From Roridomyces roridus (Eukaryota > Basidiomycota > Agaricomycetes > Agaricales > Mycenaceae): a stretch of DNA of 64,000 nucleotides. This document shows positions 43,857 through 55,819 of the stretch, in pieces. The DNA lies in NCBI GenBank assembly GCA_029378245.1, contig JARKIF010000047.1:309011-373010 (forward strand). Direction: 5' to 3'. The stretch's first letter is position 1, and each line of letters opens with the position of its first letter. The notes beneath the pieces were generated by a model that made no database searches, was not told where the DNA came from, and was given only the letters and a program-made list of their open reading frames with translations. A program made the translations under genes and the position numbers.

Positions 43857-44109
43857 CGAGGCGGAAAGGAAGAGGCGGCTGATGGGAGTAACGTCATCCA
43901 ATTCAAGATCTATCCGAGTCGTTCGTGCAAGTACAAAGGAATAAAGATACACGAGACATATTGAAGGACGGCTCCCCACGACGACGACTCCGGTGTGAGA
44001 TGAATCCATCCCAAGTACTGCCCTGGCCCATGTCTGACACTCATCCCATCTCGAGCGCAATATTAGACGCACACTCACCACCCGGGCCAGCGCCATCCAC
44101 CATCTCTTC

Positions 44110-45696
44110 CTACTCGCCATTGCAGAAAACGACATCCCCAGGGCCGCTCACCCCAGGACACATCCTCATAATCGCCTCCACGACCCCGAGACGCTGCTCA
44201 TCCGACATGACCTCAAAAGCTCTCTGGTCAAAAGTCACGCGCCGCAGGCTCGGGAAACGTCCTAGCCAGGGTGCAAGCGCAGTGCACATCATGGAACCGG
44301 TGTATACCTGGCTCTCATGGGGCTTCCAAGAGTCGAAATAGCAGGAATAGTATAAGGCACGCGTAGACCCGGTGGTGCAAAGCCTGAGGTTCTCGACGTC
44401 GTGCAGCTGCGTCTCGGGCGCAGGTGAGCTGGGGTCCATTGGTATCTGCCACGGAAGATTCGTAGCTTCGAGGTCGAAGATGAAGGACATGGTGCGAACG
44501 CGCGACCCCGGGAGACGAGAGATGGCATTGAGGGCCGTGCAATAGGCGGCATGGTCAAAGACCGGTAGCGGTGGCGCCTTGGAGATCACTGGCAGCCGAC
44601 TCGCAAGTGGGGAGAAGGTCAGGTCTATCCGCTCGACGTGCGGAGCAAGTGGAAGGAGATGGGGGAGGTAGGAGGCAGGGGCACTGAGACATTCTATCCG
44701 GCTGGGGATATGATGCTGGGATGGCGAGGTAGATCGCAGCGAGGATGGCCGAATCGAGTTGGGTGAGCAATCGAGGACGCGCAGATCCTCCTGGCGGGCT
44801 ACAAAAGCCACGAGGTCGGGGAAGTTCATATTGCTTCCCGACTCCACTGCTACATTCCTGAATTGGAAGTCAGGGTATGCGAGGAACGCCGAGTAAATCG
44901 AATCGGGGACGCCGCGCAGAGGCTCGATGACGAAGGAATTCTCCATATAGAGGCGAGTGACCAGCGTGTACTTTTTCGATAGGCTCCGAATGCGTATCCC
45001 TGCGCCAAAACAGAGATTTTTGGGATGCACGTCTTTGGATATACGCTCTTCCACCGACCATCTGTCCCCGACCACTCGACGAAACAGCCACTGAAGAAAT
45101 CTCCACGAGTTCCCAAAAAGACATGTCGGAATTATCAAGAGCGGGATGACGACGATTTCGGAAAATAAAAATGATGGGGGGACTCGAGGGGTAATCCATA
45201 TCGGGGATGGTCCAGTGCGGGGGCGGGATACACGAGCCCAATCGCCCTGGGCAATCAACAGGGTGTCCGTGGCGGTTTGCGGAAGATGTGCGAGAAGATG
45301 GAGAGTGACAGGGTGCAATTCACGCGACGTCAACATCTCCGTCCACCCGGATTCCATTTTGTCGTAGATCACTATGTCTGGAATGGGCGCCGTCGCGCCG
45401 AGGATGGGACCCAGCCGCTGAAACTCGGATATTGGCATCCTCCTTATGTTTTGGAAACACTCCAGCCGTTTGATTGGGCAGATGTGGCTCACGAACACGA
45501 TGAGGTATAGCGAGTCGGAAAGCACGAGTTTCACGGTTCCAGTACGAATTTGGGACCGCGATATGCCCAACCGGAAAAGCAGGTGGACCGATGCTATCCG
45601 TCGAAGGCTGGAGCATATGTGCATCGTCTTGCATAACTCCTTTCTGCCCATGAAGGAGCAGATGCGATCCGACAATTCGTTTGGAAGGTTTTCCAT
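44110..45696 (-). CDS. F-box-like family B member 3, intact, 528 aa
   Basis: The frame MENLPNELSDRICSFMGRKEL runs without interruption to stop at 44110. It shares the family framework (GTVKLVLSDSLYLIVFVSHI, LGATAPIPDIVIYD, HLLAHLPQTATDTLL, VPDSIYSAFLAYPD, APWLGRFPSLRRVTFD). A hydrophobic segment of about 30 residues (IVVIPLLIIPTCLFGNS then FLQWLFRRVVG) could span a membrane. It is closer to member 4 than to member 2. A function in ubiquitin-ligase targeting is inferred from the F-box-like start only. Confidence 0.82.
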   Translation of the reverse strand: MENLPNELSDRICSFMGRKELCKTMHICSSLRRIASVHLLFRLGISRSQIRTGTVKLVLSDSLYLIVFVSHICPIKRLECFQNIRRMPISEFQRLGPILGATAPIPDIVIYDKMESGWTEMLTSRELHPVTLHLLAHLPQTATDTLLIAQGDWARVSRPRTGPSPIWITPRVPPSFLFSEIVVIPLLIIPTCLFGNSWRFLQWLFRRVVGDRWSVEERISKDVHPKNLCFGAGIRIRSLSKKYTLVTRLYMENSFVIEPLRGVPDSIYSAFLAYPDFQFRNVAVESGSNMNFPDLVAFVARQEDLRVLDCSPNSIRPSSLRSTSPSQHHIPSRIECLSAPASYLPHLLPLAPHVERIDLTFSPLASRLPVISKAPPLPVFDHAAYCTALNAISRLPGSRVRTMSFIFDLEATNLPWQIPMDPSSPAPETQLHDVENLRLCTTGSTRALYYSCYFDSWKPHESQVYTGSMMCTALAPWLGRFPSLRRVTFDQRAFEVMSDEQRLGVVEAIMRMCPGVSGPGDVVFCNGE

Positions 45697-45954
45697 GGAG
45701 ATTGCTAGTGAGAAAATCGTCAGCCTTAAACCCGGACTCGGAGAACATACGCGACTAACACTATTACACGAGTTTTAGGCCCACAAACGCAGCTCTGGTG
45801 CGAACGGCAAAGCGATGATGAGAGCAGGAGGAAAGGAGGTTTGATGCCAAGTGTCGTGACCCTCGCTTTGCCTTTGCTGACGCATGTTGTGGACGCGTCA
45901 ACGCGTCTTGATGTGATATCGATTCCGCATCACTGAGCCTTGCGCTTGACCTCC

Positions 45955-46775
45955 ATGGCCGTTCACACAATACGCACAACATCCACACTCTACGCATGTG
46001 GCACTCTTCGTGACGGAAAATGGTTTAGTCTCAAAGGCCGGCGTAAAATCGAAGAGTATCGGCGAGCCACTGAGAAACGTCTGAAGGAGACTCGTGCGTG
46101 GGTTTCCCTTGGTTATATCTGCACGTATGACGCGTCCTTAGGTCAAGCATTAGACTCAACACGCCGGAAAGATGATCCTCCACCTCGAAACGCGGCATTC
46201 CGACTCCAGATGGAGGATTTGACCGAGGCCTATATCCGGTGTTGCACCCAACAGACCCTGGCTGCTGACAGGAGAGCCGGGGAACAATTCCCAGCCGAGG
46301 ACGAAGAAGAATACACGGTCTATTCTATCAAAGTGGTGGATATGTCTCGTGCGTCGCAACCCCTCAATGGTTTGTGCTTGTCAAACACCTCCAGATACGA
46401 GGGACGTAGATGTAATTATGAACCGGAAGGACGCCATCGCCCCAGCGCTGGTTGTCGAGGGACTCATCCCTTCTGCGCCCTACAGGCCCAATTTTGCCGT
46501 TGCACTGCGCGTTCTTGAGGCGTTTCGCGAGATTCGCGTACAGAATCCTGTGTCCGAGGTACGAGAATACGTGAAGACGCTCTGCAACCGGCACGGGGTG
46601 CGATGTTCCTCCAGTCCCTCGATTCTGGCCCAACTAACGCGCTTGGCAGATCGAATTCTCTCAGACCTTGTACACCCGATTCTCCAAAGCATACGACTTG
46701 TACCTCGAAATCCACGAACACGCAGACAAGCGTATGGAGGAATTGGAAGATGAGATGTCGGCCTCGGAGAATTGA
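45955..46775 (+). CDS. CxC1-type protein, remnant of a KDZ transposase, 240 aa
   Basis: The exons are 45955-46348, 46395-46597 and 46650-46775 (introns 46 and 52 bp, total 723 nt). The middle part (ALVVEGLIPSAPYRPNFAVA, LRVLEAFREI, YVKTLCNRHG) and the end (FSQTLYTRFSKAYDLYLEIH) resemble the region in Agaricomycete KDZ transposases where the string RHGylgcSP..Pt.A, LE.yR, LC.lH, FS.AYD.YL is typical. The KDZ catalytic domain is absent; the protein stops soon after, at SASEN. It is probably a truncated, possibly co-opted piece. The assignment rests on motif spacing and could be wrong. Confidence 0.5.
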
Positions 46776-47100
46776 ATCAGACATTCCGCCATACGACGAC
46801 ACCGGCGCTCCAGATTCCTCGTGTATCTATCCGCCTTTCAAATGTAGAATTAGTCGAATGTAATAGGTTATCGTGCTCGTCAAGCCTCGCTTTCTTGCTC
46901 CCTCCCGCATTCTTCTTGCATTCCAACATTGAGTCTTCCTCCGACAAAATACGCATCCATTCTACATTTCCTAGAGAATCGAGAGAGATACTTCAAGTTA
47001 GTACATAACAGTAATACAAGGACCGCTACCCAGTAGGAAGGCTTCCAACAGCCGTATTGTAGACACATACTCAAACACCAAATGCCACAGCCCGTCCTAG
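46776..47100. other. intergenic, no gene seen
   Basis: 325 bp between the convergent ends of the CxC1-type gene and family B member 4. No feature is apparent. Confidence 0.6.
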
Positions 47101-48679
47101 TCAATTCCGGAAAACGACATCCCCAGCACCCCTCATCCTCGGACATGCAGCCACAATCGCCTCCGCCACCGCGAGACGCTGCTCATCCGACATGGCCTCA
47201 AAAGCGCCCTTGTCAAACGACACGCCTCGCAGGTTCGGGAAACTTCCGAGCCACGGCGCAAGCGCCCTGTGGACCAAGGAAGCGGTATATACTAATCGCG
47301 CTGTGGCCGTGTAATAGTATAGAGCGCGCTTGGACTCGGGAGCGCAAAGCACGAGATGCTCGACGCGATGGAGATGCGTCTCAGGCCTGTCCTGATCAGA
47401 TTCGGCGTCCATTTGCCACGGAAGATTCGTAGCTTTGAGGTCGAAGATGAAACCCAGGGTGAGAACGTGCGACCCCGGGAGACAGGCGATGGCATTGAGA
47501 GCCAGGCAGTAGGCGGTATGGTCAAAGGCCTGTGGCCGGATGGAGATCGCTGGCACTGGCAGCTTACTCGGGAGTGAGGGGAAGGATAGGGATAACCACT
47601 CGACATGCGGAGTGAGCGGGAGGAGATGGGGAATGTAAGAGGCGGGTGCGATGAGTTCTTCTATCTTGCAGGAGATATGATGCTGAGAAGGCGAGGCCGA
47701 TACAAGCGAGGAGGGCTGAATCGAGTCGGGCGAGCACTTGAGAGTACGAAGATCCACCTGACGAGCTACAAGGGCCACCAAGTCGGTGAAGATCACATTG
47801 CTCTTGGATTGCACCGTTACATCTGTGTACTGGGGGCCAAGGGATGCCAGGAAGGCCGAGTAAACCGAATCGGGAACGCCGCGCAGAGGCCCGATGACGA
47901 AGGACCCCAGTCTGAGGCGGTGATTGACCAATGTGTACCTTGTCGACAGCTTCTGGACGTGGATCCCTCCGCCAAACAGGGGCCTTTGGGAAAAAAACGT
48001 CTTTGGATATACGCTCCTCCGTCGACCATCCGTACCCAAACACTCGACGAATCGCCCACCAAAGGATGCCGCACAGGTTGGCTACAAGGCATAGCGGAAT
48101 TGCCCAGAGCGTTAGGCAAAGAAATTCGGAAAATGAGCGGGGGAGTGGGACGCTGATGGCCCATGATGGGGGTGGTCCGGCGCGAGGGCGAGATACAGTT
48201 ACTGAATTGCTCGGAATGATCAGCAGGGTATCCGTGGCGGTTTGCGGAAGATTCGCGAGCAGATGCAGAGCAAGCGTGCGAAATTTTGGCAATGCCCCCC
48301 GTTCTCTCCACTCAAACCGTTCTCCCCGCTCGAATTCCACTTTGTCGTGGATCAAGAGGTCTGGAATGGGCGCAGTCGCGCCTAGAATCCGACTCAGCCG
48401 CTGCATCTCGGATGCTCGTATCTTCCTCGAGTTTCCGAAACACTCCAGCCGCTGGATGGGGCATATGTGTGCCACGAAAACGATAAGGTGGAGCGAGTCG
48501 GAGAGCTCGAGTTTCACGGTTCCAGTTTGCATGTCCGACTGCGAGATGCTCAAACGGAAAAGCAGATGGGGCGCTGCGATCCGTCGAAGGCTGGAGGATA
48601 TATGCATCGTCGTGCATAGCTCCTTTTTGTCCATAAAGGCGCAGATGCGATCCAATAGTTCGTCTGGCAAGTCTTTCAT
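47101..48679 (-). pseudogene. F-box-like family B member 4, single frameshift in a homopolymer
   Basis: The start MKDLPDELLDRICAFMDKKEL at 48679 matches member 3 throughout. After STEERISKDV the frame shifts by one base in a run of seven A on the plus strand (47991-47997). With one base fewer the next frame continues directly (QRPLFGGGIHVQKL .. MRGAGDVVFRN, stop 47101). All other regions are open, including the hydrophobic segment (FLCLTLWAIPLCLVANLCGI). A sequencing or assembly error is a real alternative to inactivation. Confidence 0.8.
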
Positions 48680-49253
48680 AGATGCCTTGAGAGAATCCGA
48701 AATCGTCAGTCCATGTAGCCGACCGCACATGTTCTGAGCTCACAAACGCAGCGAGCGCTGTTCCGTGATTAGCAGCGACGTTGGCTAGTAGCAAAGTTCA
48801 GCAGAGTATGTGAGTTCGCAGTGCGCACAGGGCATCGGAGAGTGGGAAGAAATGCAAGCTTTAATGCGGCGAAGATCACATTGCTCCTGGACTGCACCGT
48901 TACCTCCGTGTAAGTACTGAAGGTCAGGGAATTAGCGCCGCTGCGGACATGAGTAGCAGCGGAACGTTGCTAATGGGCCGTGTTGGCACTAGCAAAGTCC
49001 AGTGAGCTCACGCAGGAACAAGACTCGAGAGCAGTGGAAGGAGAGCAGGTTTGTGCCAATGGACTCAATCGTCATTAGCCTGTGAGGACTCGTAAGAGAA
49101 GAGGTATGTATGCAGGTATCTATCTAATCTCTGTGGTCTGTAGGTATTGTGTGTGTAAGTAAGTATGTAGATGTGTACGAATCGAGGTCCATAATCCTCG
49201 CCCTCGTCGTTCGTAAGAAAGAGTCCGTGTAGGGAGCACTGCGTGCACTGCAC
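48680..49253. other. intergenic with a relic of a family B gene
   Basis: 48867-48932 (gcgaagatcacattgctcct followed by ggactgcaccgttacctcc) matches an internal part of family B members (47785-47840 and 61572-61625) but stands alone, so it is a leftover of another, deleted copy. A short direct duplication (agcagcg..acgttg..tagcaaagt) flanks it at about 48770-48800 and 48955-48998. Confidence 0.55.
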
Positions 49254-50842
49254 TTAGAGCGCAAAGACAGCAACGACACCAGCAACGACCGCAGCGCCAG
49301 AAACACCCCAAGCAGCAGAAGCACCGCTCGACCCGCTAGCGCTAGGAGACGCCGCCGAGCCCGAGGTCGAGCCAGAGGGCTTGCTGGAGGTTTTGGCACC
49401 GGAGGCGCCAGCAGGGGCAGACCGGAGGCGCTGCCAGAGGGAGTGGCGGAGGCCGGAGCTGGGGAGGAGGGTCAGTGTGAGTCAGGGCAGAGAAGAGACA
49501 AGAGATGAAGGAGGGGAGTAGGAAGAGGGGCGAGGAGAGGGCGAGGAGAGATAGGCAAGGAGGAAGATAGGACGACACGGGGAGAGGGAGGAGCCGCCCA
49601 TGCCCAAGGGACTGACAACGAACCGAAGCCCGAAGCCCGTGCTCCTCCTCCTCCTCGCTCCCCTTTGAGAAACGACCAAGACAAATAACTCACCAGCACC
49701 GCTAATGGTCGCACCCGCAGCAAACAGATCGGCACTCTGGTACGGCACGCAGCTGCTCGTAGGAGCAGGGGTAGCCGTGTACGGCAGGTTGTCGTAGTCG
49801 ATCGGGGAGGCCTCAGGGGGCTGGGTGTATACCGAGGTGACGCCGTTGACGACGTAGGTACCGACGGGGGTCATGTCGTCGCCCTGGCACTGTAGGTAAG
49901 GAAGAGTGTCAGTGTCGGAGGGACAGCGAGGGGAGGGAGACAGTACTCACGAACTCGAAGGTACCCTCCTGAGCGGTGTTGGGGGCATTGTAGTCACAGC
50001 CGAGACGGTCGTAGATGTTGTTGCAGAGACCACCGGGGTTGGAGCCGGTCATGTCGCAGACCTTGCCGCAGAAGGCACCGTTGCCGATGAAGCTGGAAAG
50101 GGTCGTCAGCGACAGTACGGGGACGATCGGAATTAGGGTCATTCGTCCGCAATCACACGAGGCGTTGCGTGGCAACGACCCTAAACGAGGCAAAACGGGA
50201 AACGGAAAAAAGGACTCACAAGCTCCAATGCTGGACCTGCGCAAACGTGTTGTTGTCGCCATTGCTGCTGGGGAAAGCGTTCGAGTAAACGAGACCACCC
50301 ATGGGGTTCCCCTCGCCGTCCTGTCCCCCAGAATCAAGCTCACCACCGTCCGTACCGCCGACGTTCAGGAGAGCCTGGTTAAGGGTACCAGCGACCTGGA
50401 TGTACGACTTGGTCTGGACGAACTGCAGACCAGTGACGGCGCCAGCGGGGATGATCCGGGTACCGTGGCCGGCCTTGGAGCACCAAGCGACGACGTCACC
50501 CTCGGCATCGGCGATGGTGGTGTTGGGAGGAGCAGGCGCCCATAGACACCAGTCGTCAATGTGGTTGACATACATCGTCTGGCAGAGCGACTCCTGGTTT
50601 TCGGTGGTCGAGTTGCAAATGTTGTACCCGCTCTGGAAGCCACGGGGGTCATCGGTGTCGGTCATGACATGGTAGGGCTGTCTTGGATGTCAGCTCTCCT
50701 TTTTCGACGCCAGCTGGCAGAGGAGACGTACGATCTGGTCATGGGGCACGACCTTCTGGTTGAGAGGGTCCTTGGAGAAGTAGTCGGCGCTGACGACGGA
50801 GGAGAGGGCGAGGAAGGAAAGCAAAAGAGTGGATGTGGACAT
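49254..50842 (-). CDS. secreted macrophage-activating-glycoprotein-like protein, about 370 aa, GPI-type tail
   Basis: The exons are 50842-50732, 50677-50220, 50092-49951, 49889-49694 and 49458-49254; introns are 54, 127, 61 and 235 bp. A signal peptide (MSTSTLLLSFLALSSVVSA) precedes YFSKDPLNQKVVPHDQIPYH, GFQSGYNICNSTTENQESLC, DDWCLWAPAPPNTTIADAEG, CGKVCDMTGSNPGGLC and GTYVVNGVTSVYTQP, a Cys-rich secreted family found across basidiomycetes. The end is Ser/Ala-rich with a hydrophobic tail (AAVVAGVVAVFAL) fitting GPI anchoring. The exon sum is one base short of a multiple of three; the tail frame is reached only by a shift near 49416-49423, where a single base appears to be missing. Confidence 0.78.
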
Positions 50843-51116
50843 GGCTGTCGTCGTGGTGGTGGTGAGGGGAGGAGGAGGATTTTCTTGATGGCATCACTCA
50901 GAAATTTGAATGACCTTAAGCTCCACATGGCCGTTGCCGTACTCTGTCCAGTCTAATATCATCGCATTCTTCATTCCACAGACATTCTATTGTACATAAC
51001 GTCTACGGGCCTACATATGGTATCGTACAAAATAAGACACACGTAGACAAAAGTGAAAGGGAGGAGCAGCAGCGCAGTCACCCGGCCCGTCACTTGTACA
51101 GCCGACAGCCACCGCC

Positions 51117-53673
51117 CTACACGAGCCCCGCCAGTATCGCTGCAAAGAGCGCAACAGCCACCAGAAGATCGCCAACAGTGAAGGCGGCGTCAGGAGCACC
51201 GGCACGCGACCATAGAGCGGACTGTGCCTTCAAAAGGAAGAGCAGCAACGGCCTCAGCAATGGAGCCGCGCCCAGGCCCTTCACTTGCGCGACAGACCAT
51301 ATCCGCCCAAGCCCCGCCGGTATCTCTGCAACGAGGGTAGTAGCAGCAGCAGCCGATAGCCAGTGGCGCCGGCGTGGACTGGTTGACAGGCACGCCGCCT
51401 CGCGCAACGCAAATATATCAGTGAGCGGGAGACGATTCGAGTCCTGGGCGACGTGGGTTGGTGGGTGTGACGATGGAGTCTGAATGGGCACCGAGAACAG
51501 GGTGATGACGGAGGACGTTCCTTGAAGATCGCCCGAAGACTCGCCTTGCAGCAGTGAGCCGCCCAAGCAAATTGAAAGGCTGCCACCAGTCTCCGCCTCC
51601 CCGGGAACAGATGTCGAGAAAGGACGAGAAAAGAGGTTAGACTGTGCCGTGGAGCTTGCTCCAGAGCTGATGGAAAGCAGCGGTGGAAGGCAGTAACGAA
51701 CGAGCGGGTTGGAACGCGGAAAGCCAGATGCATAATCCGAGACGGCTGGGGACCGCACTGGCACCACCAACGCCGCCAGCAGCAGCGTTCATGGCGTGGG
51801 GCGAGGACGGAGGACGTTCCGTGGAGATCCACCGAAGACTTTTGAGGATGGCCGTCCACGTCGAGAGGATGTGCAGCAGTAAGCCACGCGAGCAGCCTGA
51901 GAGGTCCGCCCCGCCTCGTGAGGAACCGGCATCGCGAAATGACGAGGAAGGGAGTTTGACTGCGCCGCGGAGCTTGCTCCAGGGGTCTCAAAAAGCAGCG
52001 GTCGGCGATGGAGTAGCGAACGAATGGGCCAGGGAACGTGAAACGCCAAAAGTAGTCCAAGACGACTATCCAGAGCGCTCAGCGTCGGTGGTGAAGGCGA
52101 CTGCACTTGTAGCATCGAGCACTAGCGATGGTGCTCTGTGCTTTAGGTTCGTCCCGCCCGTATGCACCGCACCGACATTGCAGAGACAAGGGGGTAGGCG
52201 GTGAGCCCACCCTCGGTCTGGTGGTATAAGAATCGCAGCTACTTTGAGCGTTTCGGCACGAAGATACGGGTTCCATCGTCGGTCTGCAGATCGCTCGAAA
52301 CGGGCAACGATGGGCATGCGTTAGAGACTAGGGCATACACGAATTCCGTTTAGGATCTTTCGGTCGAGGTCATAGATCTGCCAGTAGACACACAAAGGGT
52401 ACTCACATCATCGCCAGCCTTTTTCAGATCCACAGGCTCGTTTTCCATCCAGGAGCAACGCAAGCGGCCTGCCGTCCAGTTTCCGATCTCAATCCAGCGA
52501 CGTGGCTCCTCCTCGCCCGCTGAACGAGTCGTATTCAGATAGTCATCGCACACGGGCGCACATCCTCGGGAACAAGGAAGAAATGACGAGGGATGGAGCT
52601 AGAGCGAGCCGCGGAGCTTGCTCCCGGGGTCTCGAAGAGCAGCGGTGGATGAAGCAGCGAAAGAGTGGGCTGGGGAACGTGGAACGCCAGATGCAGTCCG
52701 AGACAGCATGGGTGGTAAAGGGGACCGCACTGGCACCACCACGCCGCCAGCAGCAGCATTCACATGCTGGACCAGTCATTCTCGCGCGTACTGGGTCCAC
52801 GCCGTATAAGGCCGCAGGTATACAGTATACACGGTGCTGACGTTGCGAGACAGCAAGCAGGCACTGGAGGTACCCTCACTCTTTGTCGGACAGTGAGCTG
52901 AATTCCACTTTCTGTACGTGAATCACTCGAAACTGCGCGAGCGGGTCCAGGCGACGGTGAATGAGACGGGCGTGGACGGTGCCACTCGGAATCTTGTGGA
53001 GGTCAGAATTGTCCATGTAGACACACAAATCGTATTCACCTCCCCAGCTTCCTCGAGTCTTCGGTCCACGGGCTCACGTGCCCTCCAAAAGCAACGCAAG
53101 CGGCGTGCCATCCAGTCTCCTCGCCTGTTGAACGAGTCGTAGTCAGGTATCCGTGGCACCCAGGCGATGATCTTGACAATTCGGAGAACAGCGGTAACGG
53201 GTGTGCCGGTAGCGCGGAACGGCCTAAGGGGAGCGTGAGTGGGGACGTCCCGGATGATGATACATGGAGTACCGACCTGCGGGTTGAGATACGCATGATG
53301 AGCCCGGAAGAGTATGTAGGGCGCCGCAATCTGGATGTAGTTTGGCGCCCTTGAAAGTGGGAAGGGGTCCGGGCGACAAGGCGCTCTTGAAGAAGATTCC
53401 ATATGTGCCAGGCCAGGTTCTGAGAAAGATAGATCTACCCTTCGAGAAAGTGTCTGGATTTACAGCCGCGGTCGTCGTAGCCGTCGTCTTCGGGAATCGA
53501 AGGACGCTGAGTCCGAACTATAGAGAATTGGGTCCGTTTCCTCTGCGTCAAGAGATTCGTGAAGGAAAAGAAGGAATATGTATCCAGGCAGCGTCACGAT
53601 GACAGGTAGAGGAAGAGGTTAGGTGTCCTGATCCGCCGTTTTTGCTTCTTCTTCTTCCAATCCCGCACTCTGC
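51117..53673. repeat. decayed repeat cluster of paralogous exons
   Basis: Two families recur. Family X (ggagcttgctcc(a/c) .. gcagcggtgga .. gaacg.gaaacgcc.. ctggcaccacca) lies at about 51650-51790, 51968-52060 and 52612-52780, again at 56540-56720. Family Y begins gtagacacacaaa and contains gcaacgcaagcggc and tcctcgcccg(c)tgaacgagtcgta; it lies at about 52385-52545 and 53018-53150, again at 56957-57110. On the minus strand family Y reads W.A.RLRC.W..EPVD and ends at a gtga donor-like site, so it may be an exon of a lost gene family. Frames are broken throughout. Confidence 0.6.
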
Positions 53674-55280
53674 ATGGACGCGGCACGCTCCGGGTCCTCG
53701 TCCGAGGTTAAAGCATCGAATCTTCCTCTAACAGAAGACGCATCTTATGGAACCCGACTCTACACGCTACTACATTCCAATGAGCCCCCGAATGATTCCG
53801 AGATCCCATTTCTCCGTTGCATCGCTTCAGAAATGAGCGGGCGTCTGGCCTGGCTCGACGACGAGGTGTCTCGATTGTGGGATCGATGGGTCGAGCTGAC
53901 AGCGGAGCGCACTACACTTGCTCAATCTCACGAAAACCACCAACGCGTCCTCTCCCCCGTTCGTTCGCTCCCTTCCGAATACTTGGCGAGATCTTCGCGT
54001 GGACGCTACCTACCGTCGCTGAGGCGTCCGGGCGAACCATGTTCAGCTACAGGACAGCCCGTGGAACTTGACCCATGTCTGCAGCCGTTGGAGGGCGATT
54101 GCTGTTGCGACGCGTTCCTTGTGGTCCCTGCTTGTGCTGCCTTACGCCAAGTATTGTTACCCAAAGGAGGCCGCCGAGATTGCAACTGCAACGCACCCAA
54201 CTGCTCAAGATCCACTTTATGGGATCGAACGCCACCCTAGGCTGCCTGCCTTGTCAGATAGAGATGCTCGAATATCTCATCCAGCATTCGCCGCGATGGG
54301 AGGAATTTGCTGCTACTACTCTCACCGAGGAATTATATCCTCTCCTACGCGACCTTTCCAACCAGGTTCCGGCGTTGCGCAAAGTCTTGCTGCACTGGGT
54401 GGACGAGGACGCCGAAGAGGCGATGGACAACGTCCGATTTTATTCAGACTGCGGGGTCTCTGGTCGAGGTCGATATTCTACGGAGGCACGATACGATTTC
54501 TTTCACCCGCCGACGAACCGTCTTACTCGCTACTATGTCCAACGCGCCTTGGGAGGTCCACCAACAACTCCTGAGCATGAACACCACCCTAGTTGAAGCG
54601 CATATTGACGTCCACCCAGAGGAGCCCGATTGGACGACTATCGATGGAAACATCGAGATGCCCCAGCTCCGATGCCTTTATGTTTCACATGCCGAGCTTT
54701 TAGCGCATCTCACAGTGCCTAACCTAGAGCAACTCACCCTCGAGTTCGGCGCCGGAGAAGTAGGCGTTATTCCCGGTTCTCGACAAATTTTCGCAGACTC
54801 GTCGTCAATAACATTCGCAGGACTCGGTTACGTGGCGCACCTGGCGCTCATTTAACCGAACAAGTCTTGCTAAGACTCCCCTTGCTCACTGAGCTCGTTA
54901 TCCTCGTCTACGCCCCCTCCGACGACGATGATTCAGATTCGGACGGCAATCTTCTCGAATTAAAACAATCCCGCCATAGAGTTGCTACCTGCTCTCAGCA
55001 ACCCAGCCTTATCGCCCCGGACTATCCCGCTTTCACCTCGCATTCGAAGCGCCAGATGCGTTCAATTATGAACTTTTGCACGACATGGTCAAATCCCGGT
55101 TGGACGGCGGCGCGCCGCTCGAAGCTGTGAGCATCGTCTTCGAGGAAGATAATACTGTCATTCCGCGATGCCAGTCAGCATGACACAGCACGGGTTGGAT
55201 ATGGGGCACAGAAAATGCGCGAATGTCTTGGAGTACATGGCAGAATGGATGTGTGCTTCACTTGGACTCGGTTTATACCT
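53674..55280 (+). pseudogene. F-box family A pseudogene 1, multiple frameshifts
   Basis: It opens as MDAARSGSSSEVKASNLPL and follows the intact gene through TRLYTLLHSNEPP and the coiled coil, then loses a base in SLPSE(I)L. Further pieces in other frames include LGEIFAWTLPTVAEASGRT, MTHVCSRWRAIAVATRSLWS, MLEYLIQHSPRWEEF, PNLEQLTLEF and AEWMCASLG. At least six frame changes are needed. The closest relative is the copy at 57576. Confidence 0.88.
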
Positions 55281-55714
55281 TACTAAGTAGCTCTCATAGG
55301 TCCTTTCTTTTTTTCTGTCAGTCGCTCGTCAATTCGTCTTACAATATGTGGCCCCGAATGCTGGGTTCGTGGACTGAATCAAGCGTGTCCGGCATACTCT
55401 ATTATTCCAGCCCCACAAAAAGATGAAACCACTCGAATTGTAGAAACCCTCAAAGCTTGACCTTGACCTTGAGTTGAGGAGATTTCTTGCCTCGGCAGCG
55501 ATGGATTCATGGACATCTGTCAGACATTGTAACAACCCGACCGTGGCATGAGAGTAGTATTCTGAAATCAAAGTCGATTAATGTGAAAAAAGGAGTGCCG
55601 CCGGGCTCGTTGAATCGGCCTGCGATTCTCGATCCAGTCGGCTTGCGGTCTTCGTGTCGTTCGATGCCGCCAGGAGTACTACTAACCAGCTTGGACCTCC
55701 CCAGCCCTCTCACA

Positions 55715-55798
55715 ATGGCATCCCCCGGGGTTCGATCCCGGCACCTTCGTATACATGTGAGCCAATTACGAAGGCGAGGCTCATCCAAGTGAGCCAAG
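55715..55798 (-). repeat. tRNA-like sequence, copy 1
   Basis: The minus strand has an A-box-like TGGCTCACTTGGATGAGC with a paired D stem (GGCTC/GAGCC), an anticodon-type stem CCTTCG/CGAAGG with a 19-nt loop, and a T arm CCGGG-ATCGAAC-CCCGG. The acceptor stem does not pair, so this is a tRNA relic or a tRNA-derived SINE head. The same sequence lies at 59601-59684. Confidence 0.5.
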
Positions 55799-55819
55799 GA
55801 AGGTGCACCAAACTTTGGC

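Noticed and set aside
43857..44135. 93-codon upstream extension of family B member 2
   Set aside because: It overlaps the 3' end of member 3 and is not shared by relatives, which all start at the F-box-like Met.
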